Of a DNA stretch of 64,000 nt, positions 45,859 through 55,308 are shown piece after piece. A program made the position numbers and the translations under genes. The notes beneath the pieces were generated by a model. It had not been told where the DNA came from, did not search any database, and saw only the letters and a list, made by a program, of their open reading frames with translations. Position 1 is the first letter of the stretch. The number at the start of each line of letters is the position of its first letter. The stretch is from Deltaproteobacteria bacterium (GTDB taxonomy: Bacteria > Myxococcota_A > UBA9160 > PR03): assembly GCA_035063765.1 (NCBI GenBank), contig JAPSFT010000001.1, positions 133,497 to 197,496 on the forward strand, in the 5' to 3' direction.

Positions 45859-48267
45859 GTGTCGGCCTGGAGCCCCGGTCCGCCGCTGCCGCGCAAGCGC
45901 CGCACCGCCATCGCCCGGCGGCTCGCGGCCGCACTCGCCGGCCGCCGCGAGGCGCGCTCGCGCCCGGCGCTGGTCGCCGCGAACCTGCCGGCCCTCGTGG
46001 GGCGCCTCGAGATCGTCCGCGACGCCCGCGGGCTGGCCCACGTCTACGCCGAGTCCGAGCGCGATCTCTACGCCGCGCTCGGCTTCCTCCAGGCCGCCGA
46101 CCGCTTCACCCAGATCGACCTGCTTCGCCACCTCGGCGCCGGCCGGCTCTGCGAGCTGATCGGGAACCTGCGCGCCCCCGCGCGTACCCACGAGCTGCTC
46201 GCGGGCCGCCGCGTCGCCGACCTCGACGGCTTCCTGCGTCCCCTCGACTTCGAGGCCGCGAGCCATCGCGACCTCGACAAGACCCCGCCGCGCGCGCGCG
46301 CCTGTGTCGAGGCCTTCGCCGAGGGCGTGAACGCTGCGCTGCGGGCGATGGACGGCGTGTATCCCGCCGAGTACCTGGGGCTCGGCCGCGTGCGGCCCTG
46401 GCACCCCGCGGACTGTCTCGTCGCGGCGCGCGCCAGCGGCTTCACGGTGACCCTCATCAACCTCGAGAACGAGCTCACCTTCGACGCGGTGCGCATCGAG
46501 GTCGGCGACGCGCTCGCGCGACGCCTGGTTCCCGAAGCGCCCTGGGAGCACGCGCCGCGCCTCGAGCGGCGTGGCGAAGGCACGCTCCCCGCACCCCCGA
46601 TGCACCTGCCCTCGGGCGGCAGCAACAACTGGGCGGTGTCGGGAGCGCGCAGTGCCTCGGGAGCGCCGGTGCTGGCCGGCGACCCGCACGTGCCGCTCCT
46701 CCCGCTGCCGACCTACTGGTATCCCGTGCACCTCGAGTGCAGCGAGTATCGGGTCCAGGGCGGCTGCTTCCCGGGCTATCCCGCGTTCGGCTTCGGCCAC
46801 AACGGCTTCCTCGCCTGGAGCTGTACGACCGCCTTCCGCGACGCCTGGGACCTGGTCCGCCTGCACCGGCTGCCGGACGACCCGACGCGCTATCGAACGC
46901 CCGAGGGCACGGGCGAGATCACCGCGCATCGCGAGCGCCATCGGGCCCGCTTCGGGCGCCACGTCGAGCTGCGCTGGGAGTCGTGCGCCCACGGCGTCGT
47001 GTACCCGGGCTGGACCCACGACGACGGCGCCGACCTCGCGGTCCGCTACGTCCCGAGCGACACCGGGCGCTATCTGGCCGGCTATCTCGCGCTCGCCGCC
47101 TCCCGCACGCCCGCCGACCAGCACGCCGCCCTCGCCGAGATCCACGAAGGGCCCTTCGACTTCAACCACGTCTGGGCGCACCGCGACGGAGCCTTCGGCT
47201 GGCAGGTCTTCGGCAAGCTGCCGCGACGGCGCCGCGACGGGCTCTTCGCGCGCGACGCGCACGACCCCGACGCGCAGTGGGAGGGCTTCGTCCCCTTCGA
47301 GGAGATGCCGCGTGCCGGCGATCCGGCCGCCGGCTACGTCGCCACCGCGAACGCCTGCACCGATCCGGCCCAGTGCGGCCCGCTGGCGACGCACGCCCAC
47401 TTCGAGCCGCGCTACCGCCAGGACCAGATCGAGGCGCGCCTCGCCGCCACGCCCGCGCACCGCGCCGAGGATTCGATGGCGCTCCAGGCCGACGTCCTCG
47501 CCGCCTACGCGCCGGAGCTGCGCGACGCGCTGCTCGCGCTCCTCACGCCCGCACCCGACACGCGCGAGGCAAGCGCCTGCGCGCTGCTCGGCGCGTGGGA
47601 CGGGAGCTTCGACGCCGGGTCCGCCGCCGCGCCCCTCTTCACCTTCACGCGTCGCGCGCTCGCCGACGCCTGCTACCTGGCCGTGCTCGGCCCCAAGGTG
47701 GGGCCGCGTTTCGCGGCCGGCCGGCGCGCGGCGCCGCGCCTCGCGCGGCTCCTGCTCGATGCCGGCGACCCCCTGCGCGCCGACATCGAGCGCGCCGCCG
47801 GCCGCCCGCTCACCGCGCTCGCGGCGGAGGCCCTGCGCGCGGGCATCGAGCGGGTCGAGCGCCACTGCGGCGCCGACCCCGCCCGCTGGCGCTGGGGCGA
47901 CATCCAGCGCGCGCGGCTCGGCACCCTGCTGGCGGAGCTCCCGCTCCTCGGTCCGCGCCTGCTCGCCCTCGACGCGCCCTTTCCGGGCGACGACTACACG
48001 GTGAGTCCCTCCCGCTCGCTCGACGAGGGACGCCGGCTGCGCGCCTTCGTCGCCGCCTCGAGCCGCTTCGTCTGCGACCTCGCCCGTCCCGACGAGGCGT
48101 GGTTCGCGCACTCCTCGGGTCCGAGCGGAGATCCGGGCTCGGCCTGGCACGCGAACCTGAGCGGGCCGTGGTCGCGTTTCGAGTACTTCCGCTCCGCACT
48201 CGGGCCGCCCGAAGGGGTCGCGGACCCGGTCGAGCGGCTCGTCGTGCCGGCCCCGCGGCGTGGCTGA
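45859..48267 (+). CDS. Penicillin-acylase-family Ntn hydrolase
   Basis: 802 residues from GTG 45859. Family start VRDARGLAHVYAESERDLYAALGFLQAADRFTQIDLLR, the beta-chain Ser nucleophile in GGSNNWAVSG (~residue 255), GDPHVPLLPLPTYW, and the C-terminal Arg/Asn catalytic region. Self-cleavage would give a ~28-kDa alpha and ~60-kDa beta chain. Substrates in the family are penicillins, N-acyl-homoserine lactones and acyl-amides. No clear signal peptide is seen, unlike secreted homologues. The end overlaps the next gene by 8 bp. Confidence 0.9.
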   Translation: MSAWSPGPPLPRKRRTAIARRLAAALAGRREARSRPALVAANLPALVGRLEIVRDARGLAHVYAESERDLYAALGFLQAADRFTQIDLLRHLGAGRLCELIGNLRAPARTHELLAGRRVADLDGFLRPLDFEAASHRDLDKTPPRARACVEAFAEGVNAALRAMDGVYPAEYLGLGRVRPWHPADCLVAARASGFTVTLINLENELTFDAVRIEVGDALARRLVPEAPWEHAPRLERRGEGTLPAPPMHLPSGGSNNWAVSGARSASGAPVLAGDPHVPLLPLPTYWYPVHLECSEYRVQGGCFPGYPAFGFGHNGFLAWSCTTAFRDAWDLVRLHRLPDDPTRYRTPEGTGEITAHRERHRARFGRHVELRWESCAHGVVYPGWTHDDGADLAVRYVPSDTGRYLAGYLALAASRTPADQHAALAEIHEGPFDFNHVWAHRDGAFGWQVFGKLPRRRRDGLFARDAHDPDAQWEGFVPFEEMPRAGDPAAGYVATANACTDPAQCGPLATHAHFEPRYRQDQIEARLAATPAHRAEDSMALQADVLAAYAPELRDALLALLTPAPDTREASACALLGAWDGSFDAGSAAAPLFTFTRRALADACYLAVLGPKVGPRFAAGRRAAPRLARLLLDAGDPLRADIERAAGRPLTALAAEALRAGIERVERHCGADPARWRWGDIQRARLGTLLAELPLLGPRLLALDAPFPGDDYTVSPSRSLDEGRRLRAFVAASSRFVCDLARPDEAWFAHSSGPSGDPGSAWHANLSGPWSRFEYFRSALGPPEGVADPVERLVVPAPRRG

Positions 48268-49447
48268 CTCCTGGACGAACTGGTCGGGCGCCGTCACCTG
48301 CGCACCGCACGCGGTGGTCGAGGCCCATGACGAGGCCGAGATCGCAGCGATCGTCCACGTCGCGGGCCGCGAGGGGCGCACCGTGCGGCCGCTCGGCGCC
48401 GGGCACTCCTCCTCGCCGCTTTGCGCGACCGACGGCGTGCTGCTCTCGCTGGCACGCTGGCAGGGCATCGAGGCCGTGGATCCCGCGGCGGGCACCGCGC
48501 GGGTCCGCACGGGCACCGATCTCCACGAGCTCGGCCACGCGCTCCACGAGCACGGCCTCGCCCTCCACAACCTGGGCGACATCGATCGCCAGACGCTCGG
48601 GGGCGCGCTTGCGACGGCCACCCACGGCACGGGCCGTGCGCTCGGGAACCTGGCCTCCGCGGTGACGGGGCTGCGCTTCGTGCGGGCGGACGGCGAGATC
48701 GCAGAGCTCGATGCGCTGCGCTCGGCCGACCGGAACCTGCTGCGGGCCGCGCGCGTGTCGCTCGGGGTGCTCGGCGTGATGACGGCCGCCACGCTGCGCG
48801 TGGTACCCGCCCATCGCCTGCACGAGCGGGTCTGGCAGTCCCCGCTCGACGAGGTCCTGGCGCGCCTGGACGAGTGGGTCGCCGCCGCCCGCCACTTCGA
48901 GGTGCTCTACTACCCGAGGCACGACATCGCCGAGTGTCGGTCGATCCATCCGACCGAGGCGCCGCCCGCGTCGGTTTCCGACCGCGAGGGCGAGCGGATC
49001 GGCTGGAGTCACGAGATCCTGCCCTCGCTGCGCGAGCAGAGGTTCCACGAGATGGAGTACTCGCTCGCGGAGGCGCTCGGCCCGGCCTGCTTCCGCGAGA
49101 CGGCGGCACGGCTGCGCGCCGGCGACCCGGGAGCCGCCTGGCCGCTCGGGTACCGGACGGTCGCCGCCGACGATGCGTTCCTCAGCATGGCGCACGGGCG
49201 CGAGACCGTGTCGATCTCGGTACACCAGGACGCGCGCCTGGCGCCCGAACCTCTCTTCGCGGCGCTCGAGCCGATCGCGGTCGAGGCCGGCGGGCGGCCG
49301 CACTGGGGAAAGTGGCATCGCCTCGATGCCGAGGGGCTGTCGCGGGTGTACCCCGGCTGGGGGCGCTTCCGTGCGATCCGTCGCGGCCTCGACCCACGCG
49401 GAGTGTTCCTGAGCCCGGCCCTGCGAACGCTGCTCGGCGAGCCCTAG
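48260..49447 (+). CDS. FAD-linked aldonolactone-oxidase-like protein
   Basis: 395 residues. FAD-binding PCMH domain with PLGAGHSSSPL (GxGHS, the His is the covalent flavin site in relatives) and DRQTLGGALATATHGTG, then a D-arabinono-1,4-lactone-oxidase C-terminal domain ending HWGKWHRL and GVFLSPALR. Likely oxidises a sugar lactone or polyol with O2 or a carrier. GTG 48260. The stop codon TAG at 49445 lies in CTAG, which also supplies the TAG of the convergent kinase gene. Confidence 0.88.
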   Translation: MADSWTNWSGAVTCAPHAVVEAHDEAEIAAIVHVAGREGRTVRPLGAGHSSSPLCATDGVLLSLARWQGIEAVDPAAGTARVRTGTDLHELGHALHEHGLALHNLGDIDRQTLGGALATATHGTGRALGNLASAVTGLRFVRADGEIAELDALRSADRNLLRAARVSLGVLGVMTAATLRVVPAHRLHERVWQSPLDEVLARLDEWVAAARHFEVLYYPRHDIAECRSIHPTEAPPASVSDREGERIGWSHEILPSLREQRFHEMEYSLAEALGPACFRETAARLRAGDPGAAWPLGYRTVAADDAFLSMAHGRETVSISVHQDARLAPEPLFAALEPIAVEAGGRPHWGKWHRLDAEGLSRVYPGWGRFRAIRRGLDPRGVFLSPALRTLLGEP

Positions 49448-50949
49448 GTATCACGTCCGGCCGCTGCGAGCACCGGCGCCACGTGGCGCGCCCAGTCGAG
49501 ACGCGGGCGGTGGTGCTGGAAGAGCCCGCCGAGCGTCCCGAAGACGCGCGCCAGCATCACGAAGTCGTCGGGCAGGGTCGTCACCGGATCCTGGCGAACC
49601 GCTTCGAGAACACCCAGCAGCTCCGCCTCGAGCGCCTCGCGCGAGAGCCAGGCCTCGTCGCCGGCGGCGAGCCTGCGGAAGGCGCCGAGCAGGGCGTCGG
49701 CGAAGACCAGCAGGGAGTCGGGCGCGCCGCTGCGGGTCGCGAAACCGAGCGCGCCGAGCTCCGCGGCGGCGGCCTCGCGGCGGCCCGCGAGGACGGCCCC
49801 GAGGAGCGCCAGGTAGCGCCGTCGCCGCGAGGGCGTGAGCTCGCGCGAGCAGCCGAAGTCGAGGACGACGAGGGCCCCGTCGGGCGCCACCAGCAGGTTG
49901 CCGGGGTGCGGGTCGGCCTGGAAGACGCCCGCCTCGAGCACCATGCGCAGGTAGGCCTCGAGCAGGAGCCCGAGCGTCTCGTCGAGGCGTGCGCCGGCTT
50001 CGGCGTCACCGGCGTCGCGCGCGACGCGCCACTCGTCGAGGACGCCGGCGATCCGGCGGCCCTCGCAGAAGCTCGCCGTGAGCACGCGCTCGCCGCAGCG
50101 CTCGGGCCGGCTGCGCGGAACGCGGATCCGCGGGTGGCTCGCGAAGTGGTCGGCGAGCCGGTCCATCACGAGCGCTTCGCGCGCGAAGTCGAGCTCGGCG
50201 GAGACGGCCGCGCGCACCTCGGTCGTGATGGCCGCCCAGTCCGCCTCGGGCAGGAGCGAGCGCACACCGGCCACGAAGCCCTCGAGGAGACCGAGGTCGA
50301 GATCGAGGAGCGACTCGACGTGCGGCCGGCGCACCTTCACCGCCGCGGCCGTGCCGTCGGGCAGGACCGCGCGGTGGACCTGGGCGATCGAAGCCGCCCC
50401 GACCGGCTCGGGATCGAAGCGCGTGAAGAGCGCCTCGAGCGCGGCCCCGAGGTCGTCCTCGACGACGGCGCGCACCGTCTCGAAGGAGAGCGGTGGCGCC
50501 GCGTCCTGGAGCCGCGAGAGCTCGGCGATCCAGGCCTCCGGGAGCAGGTCCGGCCGCGCGGAGAGCATCTGCCCGATCTTCAGGAGGCCGGCGCCGTGGC
50601 GCGCACTCGCCTCCTGGAAGCGCCGGGCGTTGTGGGCGTGGAGCGCATCGAGGCGCTCGCGCGCCGACGCCTCCGACAGGAAGGCCGCCCGGATCGCGTG
50701 CAGCCGGTAGCTCAAGGCCACCTGCCCCACCACCCAGCTCGTCGCTGCGAGCCGTGCCGACCCACCGGGCCAGCGCGCGGCCTCGCGCGCGAGCTCGCGG
50801 CCGTCCTCGGCGAGCGCCTCCCAGTCGCGCCGCACCTCGCGCCAGCCCGTCGAGGCGCGCTCGGCGAGCCCGCGCAGCTCCCACGCCGTCTCCTCCACCC
50901 AGCCGAGCGCTCCGTCGATCGCCTCGATCCAGCGTGTCGCTCCGCTCAT
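49444..50949 (-). CDS. ABC1/AarF/UbiB-family atypical kinase
   Basis: 501 residues. The KxGQ motif (LLKIGQMLSARPDLLP), Ala-rich loop PVGAASIAQVHRA, VKVRRPHVESLL, catalytic QADPHPGNLLV and metal-binding LDFGCSREL. UbiB/COQ8 relatives have ATPase activity supporting isoprenoid-quinone synthesis or lipid homeostasis. No transmembrane C-terminus is present. ATG 50949 overlaps the TGA of the RHH regulator (ATGA). Confidence 0.9.
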   Translation of the reverse strand: MSGATRWIEAIDGALGWVEETAWELRGLAERASTGWREVRRDWEALAEDGRELAREAARWPGGSARLAATSWVVGQVALSYRLHAIRAAFLSEASARERLDALHAHNARRFQEASARHGAGLLKIGQMLSARPDLLPEAWIAELSRLQDAAPPLSFETVRAVVEDDLGAALEALFTRFDPEPVGAASIAQVHRAVLPDGTAAAVKVRRPHVESLLDLDLGLLEGFVAGVRSLLPEADWAAITTEVRAAVSAELDFAREALVMDRLADHFASHPRIRVPRSRPERCGERVLTASFCEGRRIAGVLDEWRVARDAGDAEAGARLDETLGLLLEAYLRMVLEAGVFQADPHPGNLLVAPDGALVVLDFGCSRELTPSRRRRYLALLGAVLAGRREAAAAELGALGFATRSGAPDSLLVFADALLGAFRRLAAGDEAWLSREALEAELLGVLEAVRQDPVTTLPDDFVMLARVFGTLGGLFQHHRPRLDWARHVAPVLAAAGRDT

Positions 50950-51455
50950 GCGCCTCCTCCGGCGCTCGCGTCGTCGGCGAGCGCGTCGATGCAGCTTCCG
51001 CACAGCCATGCACGGGCATGGCCGGGCTCGTCGCTGAGGCCCGCGTGGGCCTCGCTCCCGCGCGCCATCGCGCGCCCGCAGCGCGAGCAGTCGGCGGTCT
51101 GGTTCAGGACGACGCGGTTCCACGCGAAGACATGCGACAGCGCCGCGTCCGGACCCCCTTCGAGCCCCACTCCCGGATCCGCCGGCGCCTCGGTACGGGC
51201 CGGCTCCCGGCGCGCGACACCCGCCGCGCGGCGGGCGTCGCTCCCGACCCTCCGCACGAGCTCGACCGAGTCGTCGACCAGCGCGTCCACGTTCGCGACC
51301 ACCCCGTCGACGAGCTGGAAGGCGTCCTCCAGCACGTTGCGGACCAGGTGCGAGACGGTGAGCCGGCGCCGGCGCGCCTCGCGCTTGAGCGTGGTCTCGA
51401 GATCGCGCGGGACGCGGGTCTGGACGATCCGGTCCTTCGGTCGATCGGGCTCCAC
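50946..51455 (-). CDS. Ribbon-helix-helix protein with C-terminal zinc-ribbon-like cysteines
   Basis: 169 residues. N-terminal RHH DNA-binding motif (RIVQTRVPRDLETTLKREARRRRLTVSHLVRNVLEDAF, ~9-46), a central helix (LVDDSVELVRRVGSDA), and a C-terminal CSRCG ... LCGSC pair typical of a zinc knuckle. GTG 51455 has GGAGG five bases upstream. It precedes and overlaps the AarF kinase gene and probably controls itself and that gene from the repeated site at 51485-51510. Confidence 0.82.
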   Translation of the reverse strand: MEPDRPKDRIVQTRVPRDLETTLKREARRRRLTVSHLVRNVLEDAFQLVDGVVANVDALVDDSVELVRRVGSDARRAAGVARREPARTEAPADPGVGLEGGPDAALSHVFAWNRVVLNQTADCSRCGRAMARGSEAHAGLSDEPGHARAWLCGSCIDALADDASAGGGA

Positions 51456-51484
51456 CGGTCCCTCCGCCCTGGAACACGGCCCAG

Positions 51485-51510
51485 CATACGATGTATGACA
51501 GCGTATGACA
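51485..51510. promoter_or_regulatory. Operator-like direct and inverted GTATG repeats upstream of the RHH gene
   Basis: On the plus strand GTATGACA occurs twice with a 10-bp period (51493-51500, 51503-51510), preceded by CATAC (51485-51489) in inverted orientation. The spacing of one helical turn fits tandem RHH dimers. It lies 30-55 bp upstream of the RHH start in otherwise GC-rich DNA. Confidence 0.6.
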
Positions 51511-51586
51511 AGGGCGCCCGAGCCCGCCCCAGCTTCCAGCCAAGCGGTTGCGCCGTGCCGGGGTCCCCCGTGCCGGGGAGCGGCTC

Positions 51587-52723
51587 TCAGCGCTCCTCGA
51601 TCGGCCGGTAGCGCCGGTCGGTCGGGCCGACGTACTTCCCGCGCGGGCGGTAGATCCGGTTGTTCTGGTACTGCTCGAGCACGTGGGCGCACCAGCCCGA
51701 GACGCGGCTCGCCGCGAACACCGGCGTGAACAGGTCGATCGGGATCCCCATGCTGAAGTAGACGGTGGCCGAGTAGAAGTCGACGTTCGGGATCAGCCCC
51801 TTGCGATCGTGCATGTACTCTTCCATCGCCGCGCTCATCTCGTAGAGCTCGGGGCGGCCGGTCTCGGCCGTCAGCTCGGCGCTCATCTGCTTCAGGATCG
51901 CGGCGCGCGGGTCACCCTCCTTGTAGACCCGGTGGCCGAAGCCCATCACCTTGCGCTTGGCCGCCATCGCCTCGTCGAGGTAGGCCTCGAGCCGCTTCGG
52001 GGTGCCGACCTCGAGCAGCATCCGCATCACCTGCTCGTTGGCGCCGCCGTGGAGCTCGCCCTTCAGCGTGCCGATCGCCGACATGATGCTCGAGTACATG
52101 CCCGAGAGCGTGCTCGAGGTGACCCGCGCCGAGAACGCCGAGGCGTTCAGCTCGTGGTCGGCGTGGAGCACGAGGCAGGTCTCGAACTGGCGCACGCGGC
52201 GTGCGCTCGGCTCCTTGCCGTGCAGCATGTACAGGAAGTTCCAGGCCAGCGAACGCCCGGGCAGCGGCTGGAGCGGCCACTGGCCGCTCCGCACCCGGTC
52301 GTAGGCGGCGACGATCGTCGCGAGCCGCGCCGTCAGCCGCACGGCCTTGCGGTGGTTCGCCTCGTAGCTCAGCACGTTCGCGTCGGGGTCGTGGAGCGAC
52401 AGCCCGGCCACGACGGCGTGCAGGAAGTCCATCGGATGGACCTCCGTCGGCAGGCCGTGGAACCAGCCGAAGGACTCCGGCGGCAGCGCCATCGCCTCGT
52501 CCATCTCGCGCTGGAAGCGCGCCAGCTCCTCACTGGTCGGCAGGTTGCCGAACCAGAGCAGGTAGACGACCTCCTCGAAGGTCGCGTGTGCGGCCAGATC
52601 CTCGATCGTGTAGCCGCGATAGAGGAGCGTCGTGCCCGCGATCGTGCTGATCCCGGTGCTGCACGCCACCACGCCCTCGAGCCCGCGGTCGAGGGCGCCC
52701 TCGTAGACCTGGACCTCGCTCAT
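51587..52723 (-). CDS. Citrate synthase (or 2-methylcitrate synthase)
   Basis: 378 residues, the short type I/Gram-positive class. Active-site His in LKGELHGGANEQVM, His in MGFGHRVYKEGDPRA and Asp in PNVDFYSATVYF. Condenses oxaloacetate with acetyl-CoA; some family members use propionyl-CoA, which would fit IcmF-linked propionate-type metabolism. Start ATG 52723; the GxxGxxTxL lead (STGISTIAGTTLLYRGY) is normal. Confidence 0.93.
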   Translation of the reverse strand: MSEVQVYEGALDRGLEGVVACSTGISTIAGTTLLYRGYTIEDLAAHATFEEVVYLLWFGNLPTSEELARFQREMDEAMALPPESFGWFHGLPTEVHPMDFLHAVVAGLSLHDPDANVLSYEANHRKAVRLTARLATIVAAYDRVRSGQWPLQPLPGRSLAWNFLYMLHGKEPSARRVRQFETCLVLHADHELNASAFSARVTSSTLSGMYSSIMSAIGTLKGELHGGANEQVMRMLLEVGTPKRLEAYLDEAMAAKRKVMGFGHRVYKEGDPRAAILKQMSAELTAETGRPELYEMSAAMEEYMHDRKGLIPNVDFYSATVYFSMGIPIDLFTPVFAASRVSGWCAHVLEQYQNNRIYRPRGKYVGPTDRRYRPIEER

Positions 52724-52803
52724 GGCCGGTCCTTTCGGCTGGGGTTGCGCCGAGCTTAGCCCCGGGTCCGCGCGCCGGCGCCCTCGTTCCGGAGGCCGGA
52801 ACG

Positions 52804-53640
52804 TCAGCGCGATTGCGTGCGGCCGCGCTCCTGGACGCTGCGGCGGCGCGCGGCGACGTCGGCGGGCGCGACCGAACGGGCGTGCTCGATCGAGGCGCGG
52901 GCCTCGAGGCGCAGCGCCTCGCCGAGCGTCGTAGCTCCGCCCTCACGGTGCAGGCGCTTGATCGCGCGCACGGTGCGCGCATCGCAGGAGAGGATGTCGC
53001 GGGCGAGACCGCGGCAGGTCGGCAGGAGCTCCGCGGGCGCGACGACGCGGTTCACGAGGCCCCATGCGCAGGCCTGCTCGGCGCCCAGGAAGTTGCCGGT
53101 GAAGGCGAGCTCCCGGGCGCGGCCGGGGCCGATCCAGCGCGGCAGGAGCTGCGAGATCCCCCAGCCCGGCACGATCCCCACCCGCGCGTGGGTGTCCGCG
53201 AAGCGCGCCTCGCTCGACGCGACGAGGAAGTCGCAGGCGAGCGCCAGCTCGAAGCCGCCGGTGATCGCGAAGCCGTTGACGGCGCCGATCACCGGCACCG
53301 GGCAGGCGCGCACGGCGGCGATCATGTCGCCCTCGCCGATCATCGCCGCCGGACCCGAGGGGGCGGGGGGCTGGACGGCTGGGCGGGAGGACTCGGCACC
53401 CGGGGTCTCGCCGCCCATCTCCTTCAGGTCGAGGCCGGCGCAGAAGGCGCGCCCGGCGCCCGTCACGATCACGGCGCCGATCGCGGCATCCTCGGCGATC
53501 TCGTGGAAGGCGCGCGCCAGGGCCTCGCGCAGCGCTCTCGAGAGCGCGTTCATCGCGTGGGGTCGGTTCAGCGTGAGCAGGGCGACGCCGTCCTCGCGCT
53601 CGACGAGGAGGACGGGCGGAGCGGCGGACGGGGTGGCCAC
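52804..53640 (-). CDS. Enoyl-CoA hydratase/isomerase family protein
   Basis: 278 residues, crotonase fold. VALLTLNRPHAMNALSRAL, AGRAFCAGLDLKEMGG (first oxyanion NH), NGFAITGGFELALACDF (second) and Glu in HARVGIVPGWG. Start GTG 53640 with GGAG eight bases upstream. Hydrates enoyl-CoA in beta-oxidation or related. Divergent from a histidine phosphatase (73 bp gap). C-terminus Arg-rich. Confidence 0.92.
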   Translation of the reverse strand: MATPSAAPPVLLVEREDGVALLTLNRPHAMNALSRALREALARAFHEIAEDAAIGAVIVTGAGRAFCAGLDLKEMGGETPGAESSRPAVQPPAPSGPAAMIGEGDMIAAVRACPVPVIGAVNGFAITGGFELALACDFLVASSEARFADTHARVGIVPGWGISQLLPRWIGPGRARELAFTGNFLGAEQACAWGLVNRVVAPAELLPTCRGLARDILSCDARTVRAIKRLHREGGATTLGEALRLEARASIEHARSVAPADVAARRRSVQERGRTQSR

Positions 53641-53713
53641 GAGGGACTCCTTCGCGTGGGCGCCGCTATGATACGCGCTCCGCGCCGCGCCCCTGCCAGC
53701 CCTCGGGAGCGAG

Positions 53714-54484
53714 ATGTCGCCCGCGCCTGCCCGTCCTGCCGACCCGCACGAGCCCGGCGCGATCTCGCGCCGCGAGGAGCGCCTGCGGCTCGACGCGCAG
53801 GTGGAGATCGTGCTGCTCCGCCACGGCGAGCCGGACTGGACGCCGGGGGGCGGCCTGTCGGTGACGGATGCGGCCCTGACCGCGCGCGGGCGCGCGCAGG
53901 CGGAGGCGGCGGCCGCCCGCCTGGCCGGCGAAGGCATCGACGCCCTCTACGTGAGCCCGCTGCGCCGCGCGCGCGAGACGGCCGAGCCGCTCGCCAAGGC
54001 GACCGGCCTCGAGCCGCAGGTCGTCGACGGGCTCGCCGAGATCAGCATCACGCTGGACGGCCTGTCGCAGGCCGAGGTCGACACCTACTTCCTGCGGGCG
54101 GCGCAGCGGCGTCTCGGCGAGCACTGGAGCGGCTGGCCGGGCGGCGAGAGCTTCCGCGACTTCCATGCCCGCGTGACCGGCACCCTGGCGGCGCTGCTCG
54201 TGCGCCACGGCATCGCGCGCGAGAGCGAGGACGAGTTCACGATCTGGACGCACCCGCCCCAGCGACGCCGGATCGTGCTCGTCGCCCACGGCGGCACCAA
54301 CGCGGTCGGGCTGACCCATCTGCTCGACGTGCCGGCGGTGCCCTGGGAGTGGAACCGCTTCGAGCTCGAGCTCGCGGCCTACGCGGTCGTGCAGTCGCGG
54401 CCGGTCGGCATGACGGGCTTCGTCTGGTGCCTGCAGAACTTCAACGAAGTGGACCACCTGCGGGCCGTGGGCCTGCACGCATAG
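53714..54484 (+). CDS. Histidine phosphatase family protein
   Basis: 256 residues of the phosphoglycerate-mutase-like fold: LLRHGEPD (catalytic His ~38), SPLRRARETAEPL and the second His in VLVAHGGTNAVG. Phosphatase on a small phosphate ester or mutase; substrate unknown. Ten bases before the next hydratase gene, so one transcription unit with it. Confidence 0.88.
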   Translation: MSPAPARPADPHEPGAISRREERLRLDAQVEIVLLRHGEPDWTPGGGLSVTDAALTARGRAQAEAAAARLAGEGIDALYVSPLRRARETAEPLAKATGLEPQVVDGLAEISITLDGLSQAEVDTYFLRAAQRRLGEHWSGWPGGESFRDFHARVTGTLAALLVRHGIARESEDEFTIWTHPPQRRRIVLVAHGGTNAVGLTHLLDVPAVPWEWNRFELELAAYAVVQSRPVGMTGFVWCLQNFNEVDHLRAVGLHA

Positions 54485-54494
54485 GAGGTGGGAG

Positions 54495-55304
54495 ATGTCG
54501 GATCGCGTGATCGTGTCGGTGCAGGACGGGGTCGCCGACGTGCGGATGAACCGCCCGGACAAGCTCAACGCCATCGACGTGCCGATGTTCCAGGCGCTTG
54601 CCGAAGCGGGCCGCGCGGTGGCGCGCGACCGCAGCGTGCGGGCGGTGGTGCTCTCCGGCGAGGGGCGCGCCTTCTGCGCGGGGCTCGACATGGGCTCCTT
54701 CCAGGCGATGGCGGGCGGTGGCGCGCGCGGCGGGCCGAACCTGCTCGGGCGCGACGGGGGCGAGAGCCCCGCGAACTTCGCGCAGCTCGCCGGATGGGTC
54801 TGGACCGAGGTGCCCGTGCCGGTGATCGCCGCGGTGCACGGGGTCGCCTATGGCGGCGGCCTCCAGATCGCGCTCGGAGCGGACCTGCGACTGGTGGCGC
54901 CCGACGCACGGCTCTCGGTGATGGAGATCAAGTGGGGCCTCGTCCCCGACATGAGCGGCACCCAGACCCTGCGCCGGCTCGTGCGCCTCGACGTCGCCAA
55001 GGAGCTGACCTTCACCGGCCGCGTGGTCGGCGGCGCCGAGGCGGTCGCCCTCGGCCTCGCCACCCGTGTCGAGGCCGAGCCGCGCGCGGCCGGGCTCGCG
55101 CTCGCCGCGGAGATCGCGGCGCGTTCACCCGACGCGATCCGGGCCGGCAAGCGGCTGCTCGACGAGTCGGGCCGGGTGTCGGTGGCGGAGGGGCTCGCGC
55201 TCGAGGAGCAGCTCCAGCGCGGGCTCATCGGCCGCCCCAACCAGATCGAGGCCGTGAAGGCGAACCTGGAGAAGCGCCCGCCGCGCTTCTCGGACCCGGA
55301 CTAG
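54495..55304 (+). CDS. Enoyl-CoA hydratase/isomerase family protein
   Basis: 269 residues: VADVRMNRPDKLNAIDVPMF, GRAFCAGLDMGSFQ, HGVAYGGGLQIALGADLRLV, MEIKWGLVPDMSGTQTL. Good ribosome site AGGAGGTGGG before ATG 54495. Second crotonase of the window, distinct in sequence from the one at 52.8 kb. Followed by a strong hairpin terminator. Confidence 0.94.
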   Translation: MSDRVIVSVQDGVADVRMNRPDKLNAIDVPMFQALAEAGRAVARDRSVRAVVLSGEGRAFCAGLDMGSFQAMAGGGARGGPNLLGRDGGESPANFAQLAGWVWTEVPVPVIAAVHGVAYGGGLQIALGADLRLVAPDARLSVMEIKWGLVPDMSGTQTLRRLVRLDVAKELTFTGRVVGGAEAVALGLATRVEAEPRAAGLALAAEIAARSPDAIRAGKRLLDESGRVSVAEGLALEEQLQRGLIGRPNQIEAVKANLEKRPPRFSDPD

Positions 55305-55308
55305 AGCG

